Assembly: GCA_947359465.1 (NCBI GenBank)
Contig: OX375873.1
Location: forward strand, 39,900,437-39,964,436
Source of the DNA: Metellina segmentata
Lineage: Eukaryota; Arthropoda; Arachnida; Araneae; Tetragnathidae
Direction of reading: 5' to 3'
Length of the DNA: 64,000 bases
The position numbers and the translations under genes are program-made. Position 1 is the stretch's first letter. Each line of letters begins with the position of its first letter. The notes below the pieces were generated by a model, which worked only from the letters and a program-made list of their open reading frames with translations, was not told where the DNA came from and ran no database searches. Below are positions 9,975 through 20,399 of this stretch, piece after piece.

Positions 9975-12910
9975 TACGGCGGGCTTTCTTGATGTTCGGA
10001 TTGTGTGTTTGAAAGAACAATATGGTGTGTTCCCCTTTTGCAGAATGGTTTGATTTTTTTCTCTTATCGTGGGATCAAAATTAGATCAGTTCCACGATGT
10101 TCTCACTCCAGTAAAATTGGAATGGAAATTTACATTGATGACATTATGATGGGGGGGGGGTTCCTTTTTGTTCAGGTTGTTTGAAAGAACTTTGAACAAT
10201 GTGGTGTGTTCCAATTTTGCTGGATGGTTTGATTTTTTTTCTCTTATCCGGAGATTAAAATTAGATCAGTTCCATGATGTTCCCCTCTTCGAAAATTGGA
10301 ATGGAAATTTACGTTGGTGGTATTATGATGGGGGATTCCTTTTTGTTCAGGTTGTTTGAAAGAACTTTGAACAATGTGGGGTGTTCCCATTTTGCTGGAT
10401 GGTTTGATTTTTTTTCTCTTATCGTGGGATCAAAATTAGATCAGTTCCATAGTGTTCCCCCTCTACGAAAATTGGAATGGAAATTTACGTTGGTGACATT
10501 ATGGTGGGGGATTCCTTTTTGTTCAGGTTGTTTGAAAGAACTTTGAACAATGGTGGGGTGTTCCAATTTTGCTGGATGGTTTGATTTTTTTTCTCTTATC
10601 CTGAGATTAAAATTAGATCAGTTCCATGATGTTCCCCTCTTCGAAAATTGGAATGGAAATTTACGTTGGTGACATTATGGTGGGGGATTCCTTTTTGTTC
10701 AGGTTGTTTGAAAGAACTTTGAACAATGTGGGGTGTTCCCATTTTGCTGGATGGTTTGATTTTTTTCTCTTATCGTGGGATCAAAACTAGATCAGTTCCA
10801 TAGTGTTCCCCCTCTACGAAAATTGGAATGGAAATTTACGTTGGTGACATTATGGTGGGGGATTCCTTTTTGTTCAGGTTGTTTGAAAGAACTTTGAACA
10901 ATGTGGGGTGTTCCAATTTTGCTGGATGTTTTGATTTTTTTTCTCTTATCCTGAGATTAAAATTAGATCAGTTCCATGATGTTCCCCTCTTCGAAAATTG
11001 GAATGGAAATTTACTTTGGTGGTATTATGGTGGGGGATTCCTTTTAGTTCAGGTTGTTTGAAAGAACTTTGAACAATGTGGGGTGTTCCCATTTTGCTGG
11101 ATGGTTTGATTTTTTTTCTCTTATCGTGGGATCAAAATTAGATCAGTTCCATAGTGTTCCCCCTCTACGAAAATTGGAATGGAAATTTACGTTGGTGACA
11201 TTATGGTGGGGGATTCCTTTTTGTTCAGGTTGTTTGAAAGAATTTTGAACAATGTGGGGTGTTCCCATTTTGCTGGATGGTTTGATTTTTTTTCTCTTAT
11301 CGTGGGATCAAAATTAGATCAGTTCCATAGTGTTCCCCCTCTACGAAAATTGGAATGGAAATTTACGTTGGTGACATTATGGTGGGGGATTCCTTTTTGT
11401 TCAGGTTGTTTGAAAGAACTTTGAACAATGTGGGGTGTTCCAATTTTGCTGGATGGTTTGATTTTTTTTCTCTTATCCTGAGATTAAAATTAGATCAGTT
11501 CCATGATGTTCCCCTCTTCGAAAATTGGAATGGAAATTTACGTTGGTGACATTATGGTGGGGGATTCCTTTTTGTTCAGGTTGTTTGAAAGAACTTTGAA
11601 CAATGTGGGGTGTTCCAATTTTGCTGGATGGTTTGATTTTTTTTCTCTTATCCTGAGATTAAAATTAGATCAGTTCGATGATGTTCCCCTCTTCGAAAAT
11701 TGGAATGGAAATTTACGTTGGTGACATTATGGTGGGGGATTCCTTTTTGTTCAGGTTGTTTGAAAGAACTTTGAACAATGTGGGGTGTTCCCATTTTGCT
11801 GGATGGTTTGATTTTTTTCTCTTATCGTGGGATCAAAACTAGATCAGTTCCATAGTGTTCCCCCTCTACGAAAATTGGAATGGAAATTTACGTTGGTGAC
11901 ATTATGGTGGGGGATTCCTTTTTGTTCAGGTTGTTTGAAAGAACTTTGAACAATGTGGGGTGTTCCAATTTTGCTGGATGTTTTGATTTTTTTTCTCTTA
12001 TCCTGAGATTAAAATTAGATCAGTTCCATGATGTTCCCCTCTTCGAAAATTGGAATGGAAATTTACTTTGGTGGTATTATGGTGGGGGATTCCTTTTTGT
12101 TCAGGTTGTTTGAAAGAACTTTGAACAATGTGGGGTGTTCCCATTTTGCTGGATGGTTTGATTTTTTTTCTCTTATCGTGGGATCAAAATTAGATCAGTT
12201 CCATAGTGTTCCCCCTCTACGAAAATTGGAATGGAAATTTACGTTGGTGACATTATGGTGGGGGATTCCTTTTTGTTCAGGTTGTTTGAAAGAATTTTGA
12301 ACAATGTGGGGTGTTCCCATTTTGCTGGATGGTTTGATTTTTTTTCTCTTATCGTGGGATCAAAATTAGATCAGTTCCATAGTGTTCCCCCTCTACGAAA
12401 ATTGGAATGGAAATTTACGTTGGTGACATTATGGTGGGGGATTCCTTTTTGTTCAGGTTGTTTGAAAGAACTTTGAACAATGTGGGGTGTTCCAATTTTG
12501 CTGGATGGTTTGATTTTTTTTCTCTTATCCTGAGATTAAAATTAGATCAGTTCCATGATGTTCCCCTCTTCGAAAATTGGAATGGAAATTTACGTTGGTG
12601 ACATTATGGTGGGGGATTCCTTTTTGTTCAGGTTGTTTGAAAGAACTTTGAACAATGTGGGGTGTTCCCATTTTGCTGGATGGTTTGATTTTTTTTCTCT
12701 TATCGTGGGATCAAAATTAGATCAGTTCCATAGTGTTCCCCCTCTACGAAAATTGGAATGGAAATTTACGTTGGTGACATTATGGTGGGGGATTCCTTTT
12801 TGTTCAGTTTGTTTGAAAGAACTTTGAACAATGTGGGGGCGAGCGTTCCCATTTTGCTGGATGGTTTGAGCTTTTTATCCTACCGCGGGATCAAAATTAA
12901 ACCATTTTCC
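9975..12910 (+). repeat. 175/176-bp satellite array with higher-order repeat
   Basis: At least 16 monomers. The anchor 'ATGGAAATTTAC' occurs at 10122, 10301, 10477, 10653, 10828, 11003, 11179, 11355, 11530, 11705, 11880, 12055, 12231, 12407, 12582 and 12758, so spacing is 175 or 176 bp after the first. Two monomer types are interspersed. One has 'CCCTCTTCGAAAATTGG' with 'CCTGAGATTAAAATTAG'; the other has 'CCCTCTACGAAAATTGG' with 'CGTGGGATCAAAA'. Monomers from 10653 to about 11704 are repeated almost exactly from 11705 to about 12757, giving a six-monomer, 1,052-bp block in tandem. Edge monomers are more diverged. The many short frames here (64-90 codons) are by-products of the repeat. Confidence 0.97.
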
Positions 12911-12933
12911 TGATATTTCTATGATAGTTGGTG

Positions 12934-13203
12934 GTTGAATTAAAGGCGCACTGGAATAACACAACATGTTAGTGGTAGCGGTCCTGAATCAATCTAAAAA
13001 GGACAACCTCTTGCGTAATTTTGAACCAGTGTCATGTGATGAGGTAAACACACCTTAGCTTTCACCCCCTCTCCAAACTTGTACACCTCGCCAACGTGAG
13101 AACATTGGACACCACTGCATCAGCCTCCACGTACACGATGGTATTTGACTAGATTGAGTTTTGAACTCGTAACCCTCTGGTTGATATCCGCTACTCTTCC
13201 AGA
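12934..13203 (-). mobile_element. SINE-1 type B inserted in satellite
   Basis: Reverse-oriented, diverged SINE-1. Landmarks are 'GCGCACTGGAATAACACAAC', 'GCGTAATTTTGAACCAG', 'CACCCCCTCTCCAAACTTG', 'CGCCAACGTGAGAACATT' and a head end with 'TTTTGAACTCGTAACCCTC' (box B complement) and 'GCTACTCTTCCAGACT', the type-B head. It separates a broken satellite monomer on its left from another on its right (13204-13335), so it landed inside the array. Confidence 0.8.
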
Positions 13204-13335
13204 CTTCCAATTCCCCTGAACGAAAAATAGAATAGAAATATGTATTGGTGACATTATGGTGTGAAACGGGCTGTTTATAAGAACTTAGAACAATAAGGGT
13301 GTTCCTTTTTGGCTCTATCATTTGTATTTGCAATC
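13204..13335 (+). repeat. Diverged satellite monomer
   Basis: After the SINE the satellite resumes: 'TTCCCCTGAACGAAAAATAG', 'AATAGAAATATGTATTGGTG', 'ACATTATGGTGTGAAACGGG', 'CTTAGAACAATAAGGGTGTT'. The order is as in the main monomers but with many substitutions, which fits an old edge monomer. Confidence 0.85.
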
Positions 13336-13504
13336 CGGTACTATGTGGATCATAGAGTGGAATAATTTTGAGGCGAAATTTGGAATAGTTGGTTTTTCAT
13401 TCCAACAAGCTAAGATCGCACGTAATTTAGGTAAAATTTATTTTTAGACTCGCCTACATTTCAAAATCGACGTATTTTACGAATTGAGTTGAAACCTCTC
13501 CAAA

Positions 13505-13735
13505 AAAGGTTGGTTTGCGTTTGGTTTAACGGTGCAAGGGGCCATATTTCGCCAAGCTGCGCGAAACACAAGACAGACAACGCTAAGTAAATAGACACAC
13601 TAAAGGTAAATTTCACCAATACGAGAGCAAAATACATCCAGCGAGAAATCTAACCTGTGCCGCCTATAACTTGCAATTTGCTAGCGCAGTGGGGATGCCT
13701 ATTGTACCACGGATTAACGTGCTAGATTGTTAGAT
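13505..13735 (-). mobile_element. SINE-2 copy, reverse
   Basis: Read on the minus strand: a tRNA-like head with 'CCGTGGTACAATAGGC' and 'GCGCTAGCAAATTGCAAG', then 'GTGTGTCTATTTACTTAGCG', 'CTTGGCGAAATATGGCCCC', 'TTGCACCGTTAAACC' and a short 'AAACGCAAACCAACC' tail at about 13505. It shares body and tail with 7385-7575 and 32809-32885. Confidence 0.75.
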
Positions 13736-13889
13736 AGATGTTTACCAATAATTAGGGTTGAGTTTGTGTCAGGGAAAATCGAACTCAGTGTTCATTCTTG
13801 AGCTCATAGCTAATTTAGCAAGCCGGAATGAAAAAGTGCAACTTTGTCTACCAATAAGTACTACATGGTAGAGTTGGGTCACTGGTAGA

Positions 13890-14560
<671 letters not shown>

Positions 14561-14691
14561 TGCAAACAATTCGACCACAAAATAAAAGGAAGGGAGTTTA
14601 AATTATACAGCAAAATGGGAACTACCCAAAATGTTCCTAGTTCTTTCAAAAATCTGAAGTGAATTCTACCAAACTAAGTTCTTTCCTCATA

Positions 14692-15236
14692 CAGTAAAAT
14701 TTCGATTAACCGTTAGGGTCGGAACCGAGACTATGACGGTTAATCGAATAGACGGATAACAGAAAAACTTTAAACAACAACTCAACCCCATCATTGTATC
14801 TGAATGAATGATGAAAACAAACGCACGTATACGAACTGGATATACACTGTACATACAAGTATTTTATTTTGCAGAAACAAACAATATAGAAGTTACACTA
14901 TACAAGTATACATGTTACAAGAACTATGTATAGTACATGTTACATGAACTATGTATAGTACTATAGATACATGTAGTATATTACATGTTACATGAACTAT
15001 GTATAGTACATGTTACATGAACTATGCATAGTACATGTTACATGAACTATGCATAGTACATGTTACATGAACTTACGCTCCAGAAGTACATACATATTCA
15101 AATTTTAAAATAGTCTATCCTATTCTTTTGTTTCTTCGAGGTTCGTGCTTTCTGAGCGGCAATGTACCGTAATAACGGACAGACGGTTAACAGAAACTGA
15201 CGGTTAAGAGAGTGACGGCTAATCGAAGTTTTGCTG
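14692..15236. mobile_element. Pogo/Tigger-like MITE, 545 bp
   Basis: Terminal inverted repeats are CAGTAAAATTTCGATTAACC on the left and, in reverse complement, CAGCAAAACTTCGATTAGCC on the right. TA dinucleotides lie at both edges (14690-14691 and 15237-15238). Subterminal 'GACGGTTAA' motifs recur inside both ends. There is no transposase frame. The ends resemble pogo/Tigger termini, so mobilisation in trans is likely. Confidence 0.75.
14885..15075 (+). repeat. Minisatellite inside the MITE
   Basis: Several copies of a ~25-bp unit 'TAGTACATGTTACATGAACT' plus 'ATG(T/C)A'. The units contain short self-complementary pieces (ACATGT, TAGTACATG..) and vary slightly. Confidence 0.85.
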
Positions 15237-15679
15237 TACCGATGTCCTCGTAATCAATAAACAAACTAAACAGTTTTCTGATATTAAAAATATAGCCATG
15301 GAAATATGTTTTAAGACTCCGGCACTTTACCTCTTCCTAGTTCTTTCAAAAAGCTGAAGTGAATTCTACCAAACTAAGTTCTTTCCTCATACAGTAAAAT
15401 TTCGATTAACCGTGCGGTAAACTCAAACCACAGTGCGGGAAACTCAAACACATAGTTTCGAAAACTATACAGCACACGTTAAACTCCTCCATTCCTGGTT
15501 GATTGCATTTTTACATTTGATTTGTTAAGACATCCTCACCTAGTTTGGCCGCCTTGCTGGGTAATCCTCCCCACTCTGCACTCATTCCTTTTTAATGATG
15601 TTCTGAATATTAAAATATACATAGTTGTCATCTTCAGGTTCCAAATAAATATAGTTGTCATTTTCATTTTTCATATGTA

Positions 15680-15803
15680 TACAGGGTGGTCCCGAATTCA
15701 TGGTACAAACTTTAATGGTAGGTACAGGACATTGTAACAATGATTTATTGTATAGGAATGTATAGTCGCAAGTGACGCGGTGAGGCGAAAACAGGGGAAA
15801 TAA
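15680..15803 (+). repeat. Left terminal inverted repeat of DD41D element
   Basis: Begins TACAGGGTGGTCCCGAATTC and ends 'ACAGGGGAAATAA'. It pairs with 17063-17186 with a single A/T mismatch in the 'GAGGCGAAAACAGG' segment. Confidence 0.93.
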
Positions 15804-15858
15804 CGGCCGAAAGGAAAAACAAAGATTTTATTGAAAGCGTTGTTGACAAGTGTCATGT

Positions 15859-16935
15859 TTACAGTAATTGTTCAAAATTGCGTCCACCAGTATCGATACA
15901 TGCTTGACAGCGTCGGTGGAGCGATTGGCGTACACGTTCAAAGATGCCTGGTATTTCACGCACACCTGCAGCAGCTACAGATAAGCGAGCGACGAGATCC
16001 TCATCTGAGTCAACTGGAGTTTCATAAACAAGATGCTTTAGATGTCCCCATAAAAAGTAATCGAGGCTCGATAAATCGGGAGATCGGGGTGGCCAAGGGA
16101 CTGGTCCACCACGCCCAATCCATCGAGTACCAAACGTGGCATTCAGGTAATTCCGTACATCAATGCTGAAGTGTGCTGGCGCCCCATCGTGCTGAAACCA
16201 CATGCGGTTACGAATGGCGATCGGAACATCATGCAGCAGTTGTGGTAACACTTCTTTCAGAAAAATAAGATAGCTTCCGCCAGTGAGCCGCGTGGGTAGT
16301 AAGTATGGGCCAATCAAAAAGTCGTTCACAATACCAGCCCACACATTAATACTGAAACGTTGTTGAAACGCATGTCGACGCGTTGCATGTGGATTATCGG
16401 TTGCCCACACATGGGAATTGTGCGCATTAAAGACACCCTCGCGTGAAAATGTAGCTTCATCTGTAAATAGCACATAATCTACGAAATCCGGCTGCAACGC
16501 ACATTGCTGCATCACCCACAGGCAGTAGTTCACGCGGCGAGGATAATCTGCCGGATTCAATGCTTGTACTTTCTGAAAATGGAAGGGGTGTAAGCGATTT
16601 TCGTTTAACACTCTGCATACAGTCTGATGACTCACACCTACGTCACGCGCAACAGTTCTTGTGCTTGACTCGGGTCTATCAGCCACAATGTTCAAGATGC
16701 TTTCTTCCAGCCTTGGAGTGCGTACAGCTCTTACTCGACCAGCGCCATGTCTGTTGACGTCGAACGCACCTGTTTCACAAAGTTGACGATGTAACCGTTG
16801 AAAAATTCTATGATCCGGCATTCGTCGATCAGGATACTCCGCGCGATACATTCGTAACGCAGCTCTGCCGTTACCATTTGCACGGCCGTACATGTAATGC
16901 ATGTCTGCTTTTTCTGCATACGTAAAGTCACCCAT
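15859..16935 (-). CDS. DD41D transposase, intact, 358 aa
   Basis: Predicted cut-and-paste transposase of the IS630-Tc1-mariner superfamily; it would bind the terminal repeats and insert the element at TA sites in the nucleus. The start ATG is at 16933-16935 and the frame is uninterrupted. Residues ~1-60 form an N-terminal helix-turn-helix of the DUF4817 type found in arthropod transposases ('YAEKADMHYMYGRANGNGRA'). A second helix-turn-helix lies at ~90-112 ('TRTVARDVGVSHQTVCRVL'). The catalytic triad is visible: D159 in 'LFTDEATFS', D250 in 'FQHDGAPAHF', D292 in 'SSLDYFLWGHL'. The spacing of 41 residues between the second and third Asp defines DD41D. Length is normal for the group. Neighbours are only the element's own ends. 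No host promoter is apparent. A decayed relative lies at 31619-32092. Confidence 0.95.
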   Translation of the reverse strand: MGDFTYAEKADMHYMYGRANGNGRAALRMYRAEYPDRRMPDHRIFQRLHRQLCETGAFDVNRHGAGRVRAVRTPRLEESILNIVADRPESSTRTVARDVGVSHQTVCRVLNENRLHPFHFQKVQALNPADYPRRVNYCLWVMQQCALQPDFVDYVLFTDEATFSREGVFNAHNSHVWATDNPHATRRHAFQQRFSINVWAGIVNDFLIGPYLLPTRLTGGSYLIFLKEVLPQLLHDVPIAIRNRMWFQHDGAPAHFSIDVRNYLNATFGTRWIGRGGPVPWPPRSPDLSSLDYFLWGHLKHLVYETPVDSDEDLVARLSVAAAGVREIPGIFERVRQSLHRRCQACIDTGGRNFEQLL

Positions 16936-17062
16936 CGTCTACGGCAGCACAATTGTGAATGGCGCTTTTCCCTACTGCGATGCATCATGTTCAACAGCGG
17001 CTAGACATCTACTGCCCTCTACCGGCAATGATACCAACCGATCACTCCATTTCTCTTTCCTT

Positions 17063-17186
17063 TTATTTCCCCTGTTTACGCCTCACCGCGTCACTTGCGA
17101 CTATACATTCCTATACAATAAATCATTGTTACAATGTCCTGTACCTACCATTAAAGTTTGTACCATGAATTCGGGACCACCCTGTA
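17063..17186 (-). repeat. Right terminal inverted repeat of DD41D element
   Basis: Reverse complement of 15680-15803 with one mismatch. It ends 'GGGACCACCCTGTA' just before a TA. Confidence 0.93.
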
Positions 17187-17810
17187 TAGGGAGCATCAAT
17201 CATATTCAAAAGTTTTTTTTGAATAATTTCTCACCTCTTTTAAGGTTTTTAACATTAATCTACCATATTCTTCGTTTGAAAACAAAGATTCATCCTGTCA
17301 CTTACAACGATAAGTGTTTGGTAAGAAAATAAATCGAAATGACCTACCTCAATTCGAAATCCCGGTTGAGTGGTGAATTGGTCTTTGTCCACTACACTTG
17401 AAGATACTTCAGATCGTGATATTAGTAAAACGCAAAGAAGACAGGAACGGTGATTAAAAGTTAATTTGGAATATAATTAAAAGTATTAATGTATTTACAA
17501 GATTTAGTACAAATAACAGAAAAAGAAGGGAATCCAAAATGCTCGTATCAATCCGTCATCATAATTATATATTTCGAATCTTTGTCCAACAACGCAACAG
17601 CGTTGCCATTCACAGTTTCGTAGTTATTCTCGGAGACGTTCTCGTAGACTAGTAGTGGAATTACTAGTTCGTTTTCGACACATCCTGTATTGATATTTTC
17701 AAACTTCAATATTTTAACGCCTCTTTATACCATTTGAAAACGTAACCTTTAGACTACTTTTTTGCTACGTTGGCTGATTATTTTATCTGCTTTTATTAGA
17801 TACTTGCTGA
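17187..17810. other. No recognisable feature
   Basis: Unremarkable AT-rich sequence after the transposon. No coding signature. Confidence 0.45.
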
Positions 17811-17814
17811 ATAA

Positions 17815-17990
17815 CCCAGCTTTGCTCGGGTTTCAAATATACAGCTAAAATATGACCGCACCATTTCCCTGTGTTAACTCAAATACACAAATTGTAGAAC
17901 ATGTTTCCTACCGCGGCAGCTAAAATATGACCGCGACATTTACCTTTGTTAACTCATACACAAACCCTGTAGAAAGCGTTTCCTTGTCCA
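17815..17990 (+). repeat. Short tandem duplication, 78-bp step
   Basis: 'CAGCTAAAATATGACCGC' occurs near 17841 and again near 17919, each followed by an ATTT..C/T..TGTTAACTCA..ACACAAA block. Just upstream 'ATAACCCAGCTTTGCTCGGG' resembles the untranslated tail of some arthropod retroelements, but I cannot assign it. Confidence 0.65.
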
Positions 17991-18049
17991 TGTCCATTTA
18001 TTGCAAAACATAAAACAAACTTTAGAATTTAAAATTGGGGCTTCGAGGG

Positions 18050-18160
18050 GCACTTGGCTATATATTGGTCTGAAGACAGGAAAGAAATAGACTATGTTTG
18101 GCTCATCTTTTCCGCTGTCGGACCTTGCGCCATAAAACCCAAACCAACCAACCAAAACAA
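18050..18160 (+). mobile_element. SINE-2/LINE 3' tail fragment
   Basis: It carries 'TTTGGCTCATCTTTTCCGC', then 'GGACCTTGCGCCATAAAACC' and an 'AAACCAACCAACCAAAAC' tail. This is the same 3' terminus as at 28680-28775 and, more distantly, 37640-37730. It may be a truncated SINE or the 3' tip of the partner LINE. Confidence 0.65.
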
Positions 18161-18344
18161 ATGGAGACCACTCTCGGAAACCCCAGCTACCCAAACAGCA
18201 CACATTCCAACGTCACTTCACCCCTGTTCCGACAGATTCACCCAAGCGTGGATAATTAATAGTAATTTAATCGAGTCGGTGGTTAGGCCTCCTCGCGTTT
18301 TTTCTGCTCGCGCCTTCAAACTTCCCCCGAGCATTCAATCTCGA

Positions 18345-18405
18345 TAACTCAAAAAAAAAAAAAAAAGTAATAATAATAACAACAAATAAATAAAAGTTTT
18401 TAGAT
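18345..18405 (+). repeat. Poly-A and A-rich simple repeat
   Basis: A run of about 17 A followed by GTAATAATAATAACAACAAATAAATAAA-type simple sequence. It could be a retroelement tail, but no body upstream was identified. Confidence 0.7.
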
Positions 18406-18409
18406 CAAA

Positions 18410-18640
18410 TTCCCAACTCACGCCGGTGGGAAAAAATTAACGACGCCGACGCAAGACGACGTCGATTACCGCGGTCGTTCGCGAGGGTTTGGCGGCTGCG
18501 ATTAGGCGGGCCCGCCGATGTTGACACAAATTAAGGCCCGAGCACGCGCCAGGTATAAAATTTTAATCGGCCGGCGGCCCCGCGTATCGATTTGCCCGAG
18601 AGCCAGGGAATGCCATCGATTGCGTGACGATGCCATTAAT
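18410..18640. promoter_or_regulatory. CpG-rich non-repeat segment (candidate regulatory DNA)
   Basis: GC- and CpG-rich stretch with 'GACGCAAGACGACGTCG', 'GCGGGCCCGCCGATG', 'ACACAAATTAAGGCCC', a TATA-like 'GGTATAAAATTTTAAT' near 18551 and 'GGCCGGCGGCCCCGCG'. It shows no similarity to other repeats in the window and no convincing coding frame. Composition and motif content fit a promoter or conserved enhancer, but this is inference only. Confidence 0.35.
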
Positions 18641-19000
18641 ATTACAGCAACAGGGACTCCTAGGTAAATATTCGGTTTCCGGGAAAAAAGGAAGAGGGGG
18701 AAAGAGCGCTGTTTACTTGGTCGGTTTTACCGCTCTTGCTTCTGTCAACCTACCAGGACACTTGGGGAAAGACTCGCTGAAAATCCGGTGGAACGTTACC
18801 TTCCATAGTTACCATTTCGCTCGAAATTTTACTACATGATCTTAAAATCATCTCTGAAGAGCGATGTGCGTTCCAAAATGTGCGGCGTCGATTTGGTTGA
18901 CGACCCATGTTTTAAAATCTAGATAAATCTGCAGTTAAAGATTTTTTAACTGTTCATGTTATAGCTATTTGTTGCTGTTCATCCCTCTTTAGCTGGTATC
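18641..19000. other. No recognisable feature
   Basis: Transition back to AT-rich DNA. A 71-codon forward frame starting near 18624 has no domain and I do not call it. Confidence 0.4.
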
Positions 19001-19004
19001 CCAG

Positions 19005-19320
19005 TTGGTAATGGTAATGGTAATGGTAATTTTAGTTAACGTCGTACTAGAGCAACACAACGGGCTATTGACGACGGTCCGGGATCAGTCCCTTAAGGGA
19101 AACATCCGAGGACAACACTTCGTAATTTTGAACCACGGTCAGATGACGAAGCAACACCTGAGCTGGCACCCCACTCTCCAAACTTCCACGCCAACCCAAC
19201 GTGAGGACTTTCGGCCACGACAGATTTAAGGTGCACCAGCCGCCTCTACACCATACGCTTACAAACATCCATGCCCGAACCCGGATTCGAACCAGGAACC
19301 TTCCGATCTAGAGGCTAACA
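19005..19320 (-). mobile_element. SINE-1 type A, head truncated, (GGTAAT)n tail
   Basis: Reverse copy very similar to 8738-9064. The 3' tail is a short (GGTAAT)n run at about 19007-19030. The head keeps the perfect box-B complement 'GGATTCGAACC' but stops at 'GAGGCTAACA', inside the A-box region, where the next SINE begins. Confidence 0.92.
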
Positions 19321-19321
19321 T

Positions 19322-19605
19322 GTAGGTAGCCAAGTTGGAAGAGTAACGGATTATTTTTTTTTCTGCGATTTCGAATCCAATCAAAGACCGTCCTCTACAA
19401 AGGGGGCTGGTGCATGTTAAATCTGTTTGGCCTCAAATGCTCTTTAGTTGACCTGTTGTGGAAGTTTGGATATTGAAGTGTCAGCTTAGGTGTTGCCTTG
19501 TCATCTGACCGTGGTTCAAAGTTACGTGGTGGCTTCGGATTGATCCCACATCTTCGCCAATCGCCCGCTGTGGTGCATCAGTGCGATGTTACTTCACTAC
19601 TTACC
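19322..19605 (+). mobile_element. SINE-1 type B abutting the type-A copy
   Basis: Starts 'GTAGGTAGCCAAGTTGGAAG' (type-B head) with an eroded box B 'TTTCGAATCC'. The body includes 'AAGGGGGCTGGTGCATG', 'CTTGTCATCTGACCGTGG' and 'TTCAAAGTTACGTGG', with the 'TTTCCCTTAAGGG' region missing. It is head-to-head with 19005-19320. Confidence 0.8.
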
Positions 19606-19789
19606 CACCACTCTTTTGCTATGAATTATTTTATTTAACTACGGCTGTCCATCCGGCAATATTTCTGTCAATAATATAAAGATTAAGATGCCGTATTTTG
19701 AACTCCTGTCTGTTCTCCTTCCAGAAGACACAGCAGCAGAATCCTATTTCTTACCAAACCTGCCATTTACAGTTGGATTCAAATAAAAC

Positions 19790-20065
19790 TTGTTGCTTCA
19801 AATACTATTGAAAAAAAAATCATCCACAGGGAGGGAAAAGAAAACAAGCCCGGGAAAAATAAAAGACAAAATAACGCCAAAATGTCACCGAGCTGGCCGA
19901 TTTTCCACGCAGCGTGATTTCAATCAGCATATGTTTACACATCCGCCCCTTGCCTTGCCTTCAAAATCAATGGAGTGTAATCTTTTGGTCCACACGGTTA
20001 TAAAGTATCACATCTGCGGAAGGCAAATATTTGGCGTTACGCAACATCTACTCTGGCATAAATGA
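19790..20065 (+). pseudogene. Decayed C2H2 zinc-finger-like ORF (tentative)
   Basis: The 91-codon frame contains 'KCHRAGRFSTQRDFNQHM' followed by 'FTH'. This fits the C2H2 spacing C-x2-C-x(2-3)-F-x5-L-x2-H-x3-H except that the second Cys is Ala and one residue is missing. Near its end 'YHICGRQIFGVTQHLLWH' again fits the finger core, with the first Cys replaced by Tyr. Two degraded fingers about 20 residues apart are unlikely by chance but not impossible. Missing metal ligands mean it should not bind zinc normally. No intron, promoter or neighbouring gene supports a live locus. It could be the relic of a zinc-finger gene, or coincidence. Confidence 0.35.
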
Positions 20066-20399
20066 AGAGTAAAATATTCACCGTTGCTAAAGAAACGGGA
20101 AATATTAGTTGCATAGAATGGGAAAATATGAAAACAACTTGTTAGCTGTGAAATCCACTGAGAAAATCGAAAGAAAATGTAGGAAGACAATGGCTGCAGT
20201 GGAACACCCAGAGGGGTGACACATGGGCTTCAGCCAACTCCAAAATGAAAACAAAAATCGATTTTGAAGTGTTTCGGATATTTTTGTGATGTTTAAAAAT
20301 CGGCCACAATTTGACCACATTTGGCGTTATTCTGTGATTATGTTATTCGATTCATTTTATAAAACGTGGTTTAAAGCCAGTTGCATACCAATTATTCTC

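Larger units (their letters stand above)
14635..15413 (+). repeat. Direct duplication flanking a pogo-like MITE
   Basis: The block beginning 'CCTAGTTCTTTCAAAAA' and running through 'CTGAAGTGAATTCTACC' and 'AAACTAAGTTCTTTCCTCAT' into 'ACAGTAAAATTTCGATTAACC' occurs at about 14635-14714 and again at about 15337-15413. The copies are nearly identical. Each includes host-like flank plus the left terminal repeat of the MITE, so the duplication postdates the MITE insertion. Confidence 0.85.
15680..17186 (-). mobile_element. Complete DD41D Tc1/mariner-superfamily transposon
   Basis: A 1,507-bp element bounded by 124-bp terminal inverted repeats (15680-15803 and 17063-17186) that I read as identical except for one base. 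The tips read TACAGGGTGGTCCCG. TA dinucleotides at 15678-15679 and 17187-17188 fit the TA target duplication of this superfamily; the border can be shifted by 2 bp because the tip itself starts TA. The only long frame is an intact transposase on the minus strand. Near-identical ends and an open gene suggest recent insertion and possible autonomy. Confidence 0.95.

Noticed and set aside
10168..12827. A dozen overlapping 60-90-codon forward frames that look like a repeated small protein
   Set aside because: They are readings of the 175/176-bp satellite. The period is not a multiple of three, so the frame shifts from monomer to monomer and is broken in each.
16901..17332. 143-codon forward ORF
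   Set aside because: It overlaps the terminal repeat and N-terminal part of the DD41D element on the opposite strand; a shadow frame.
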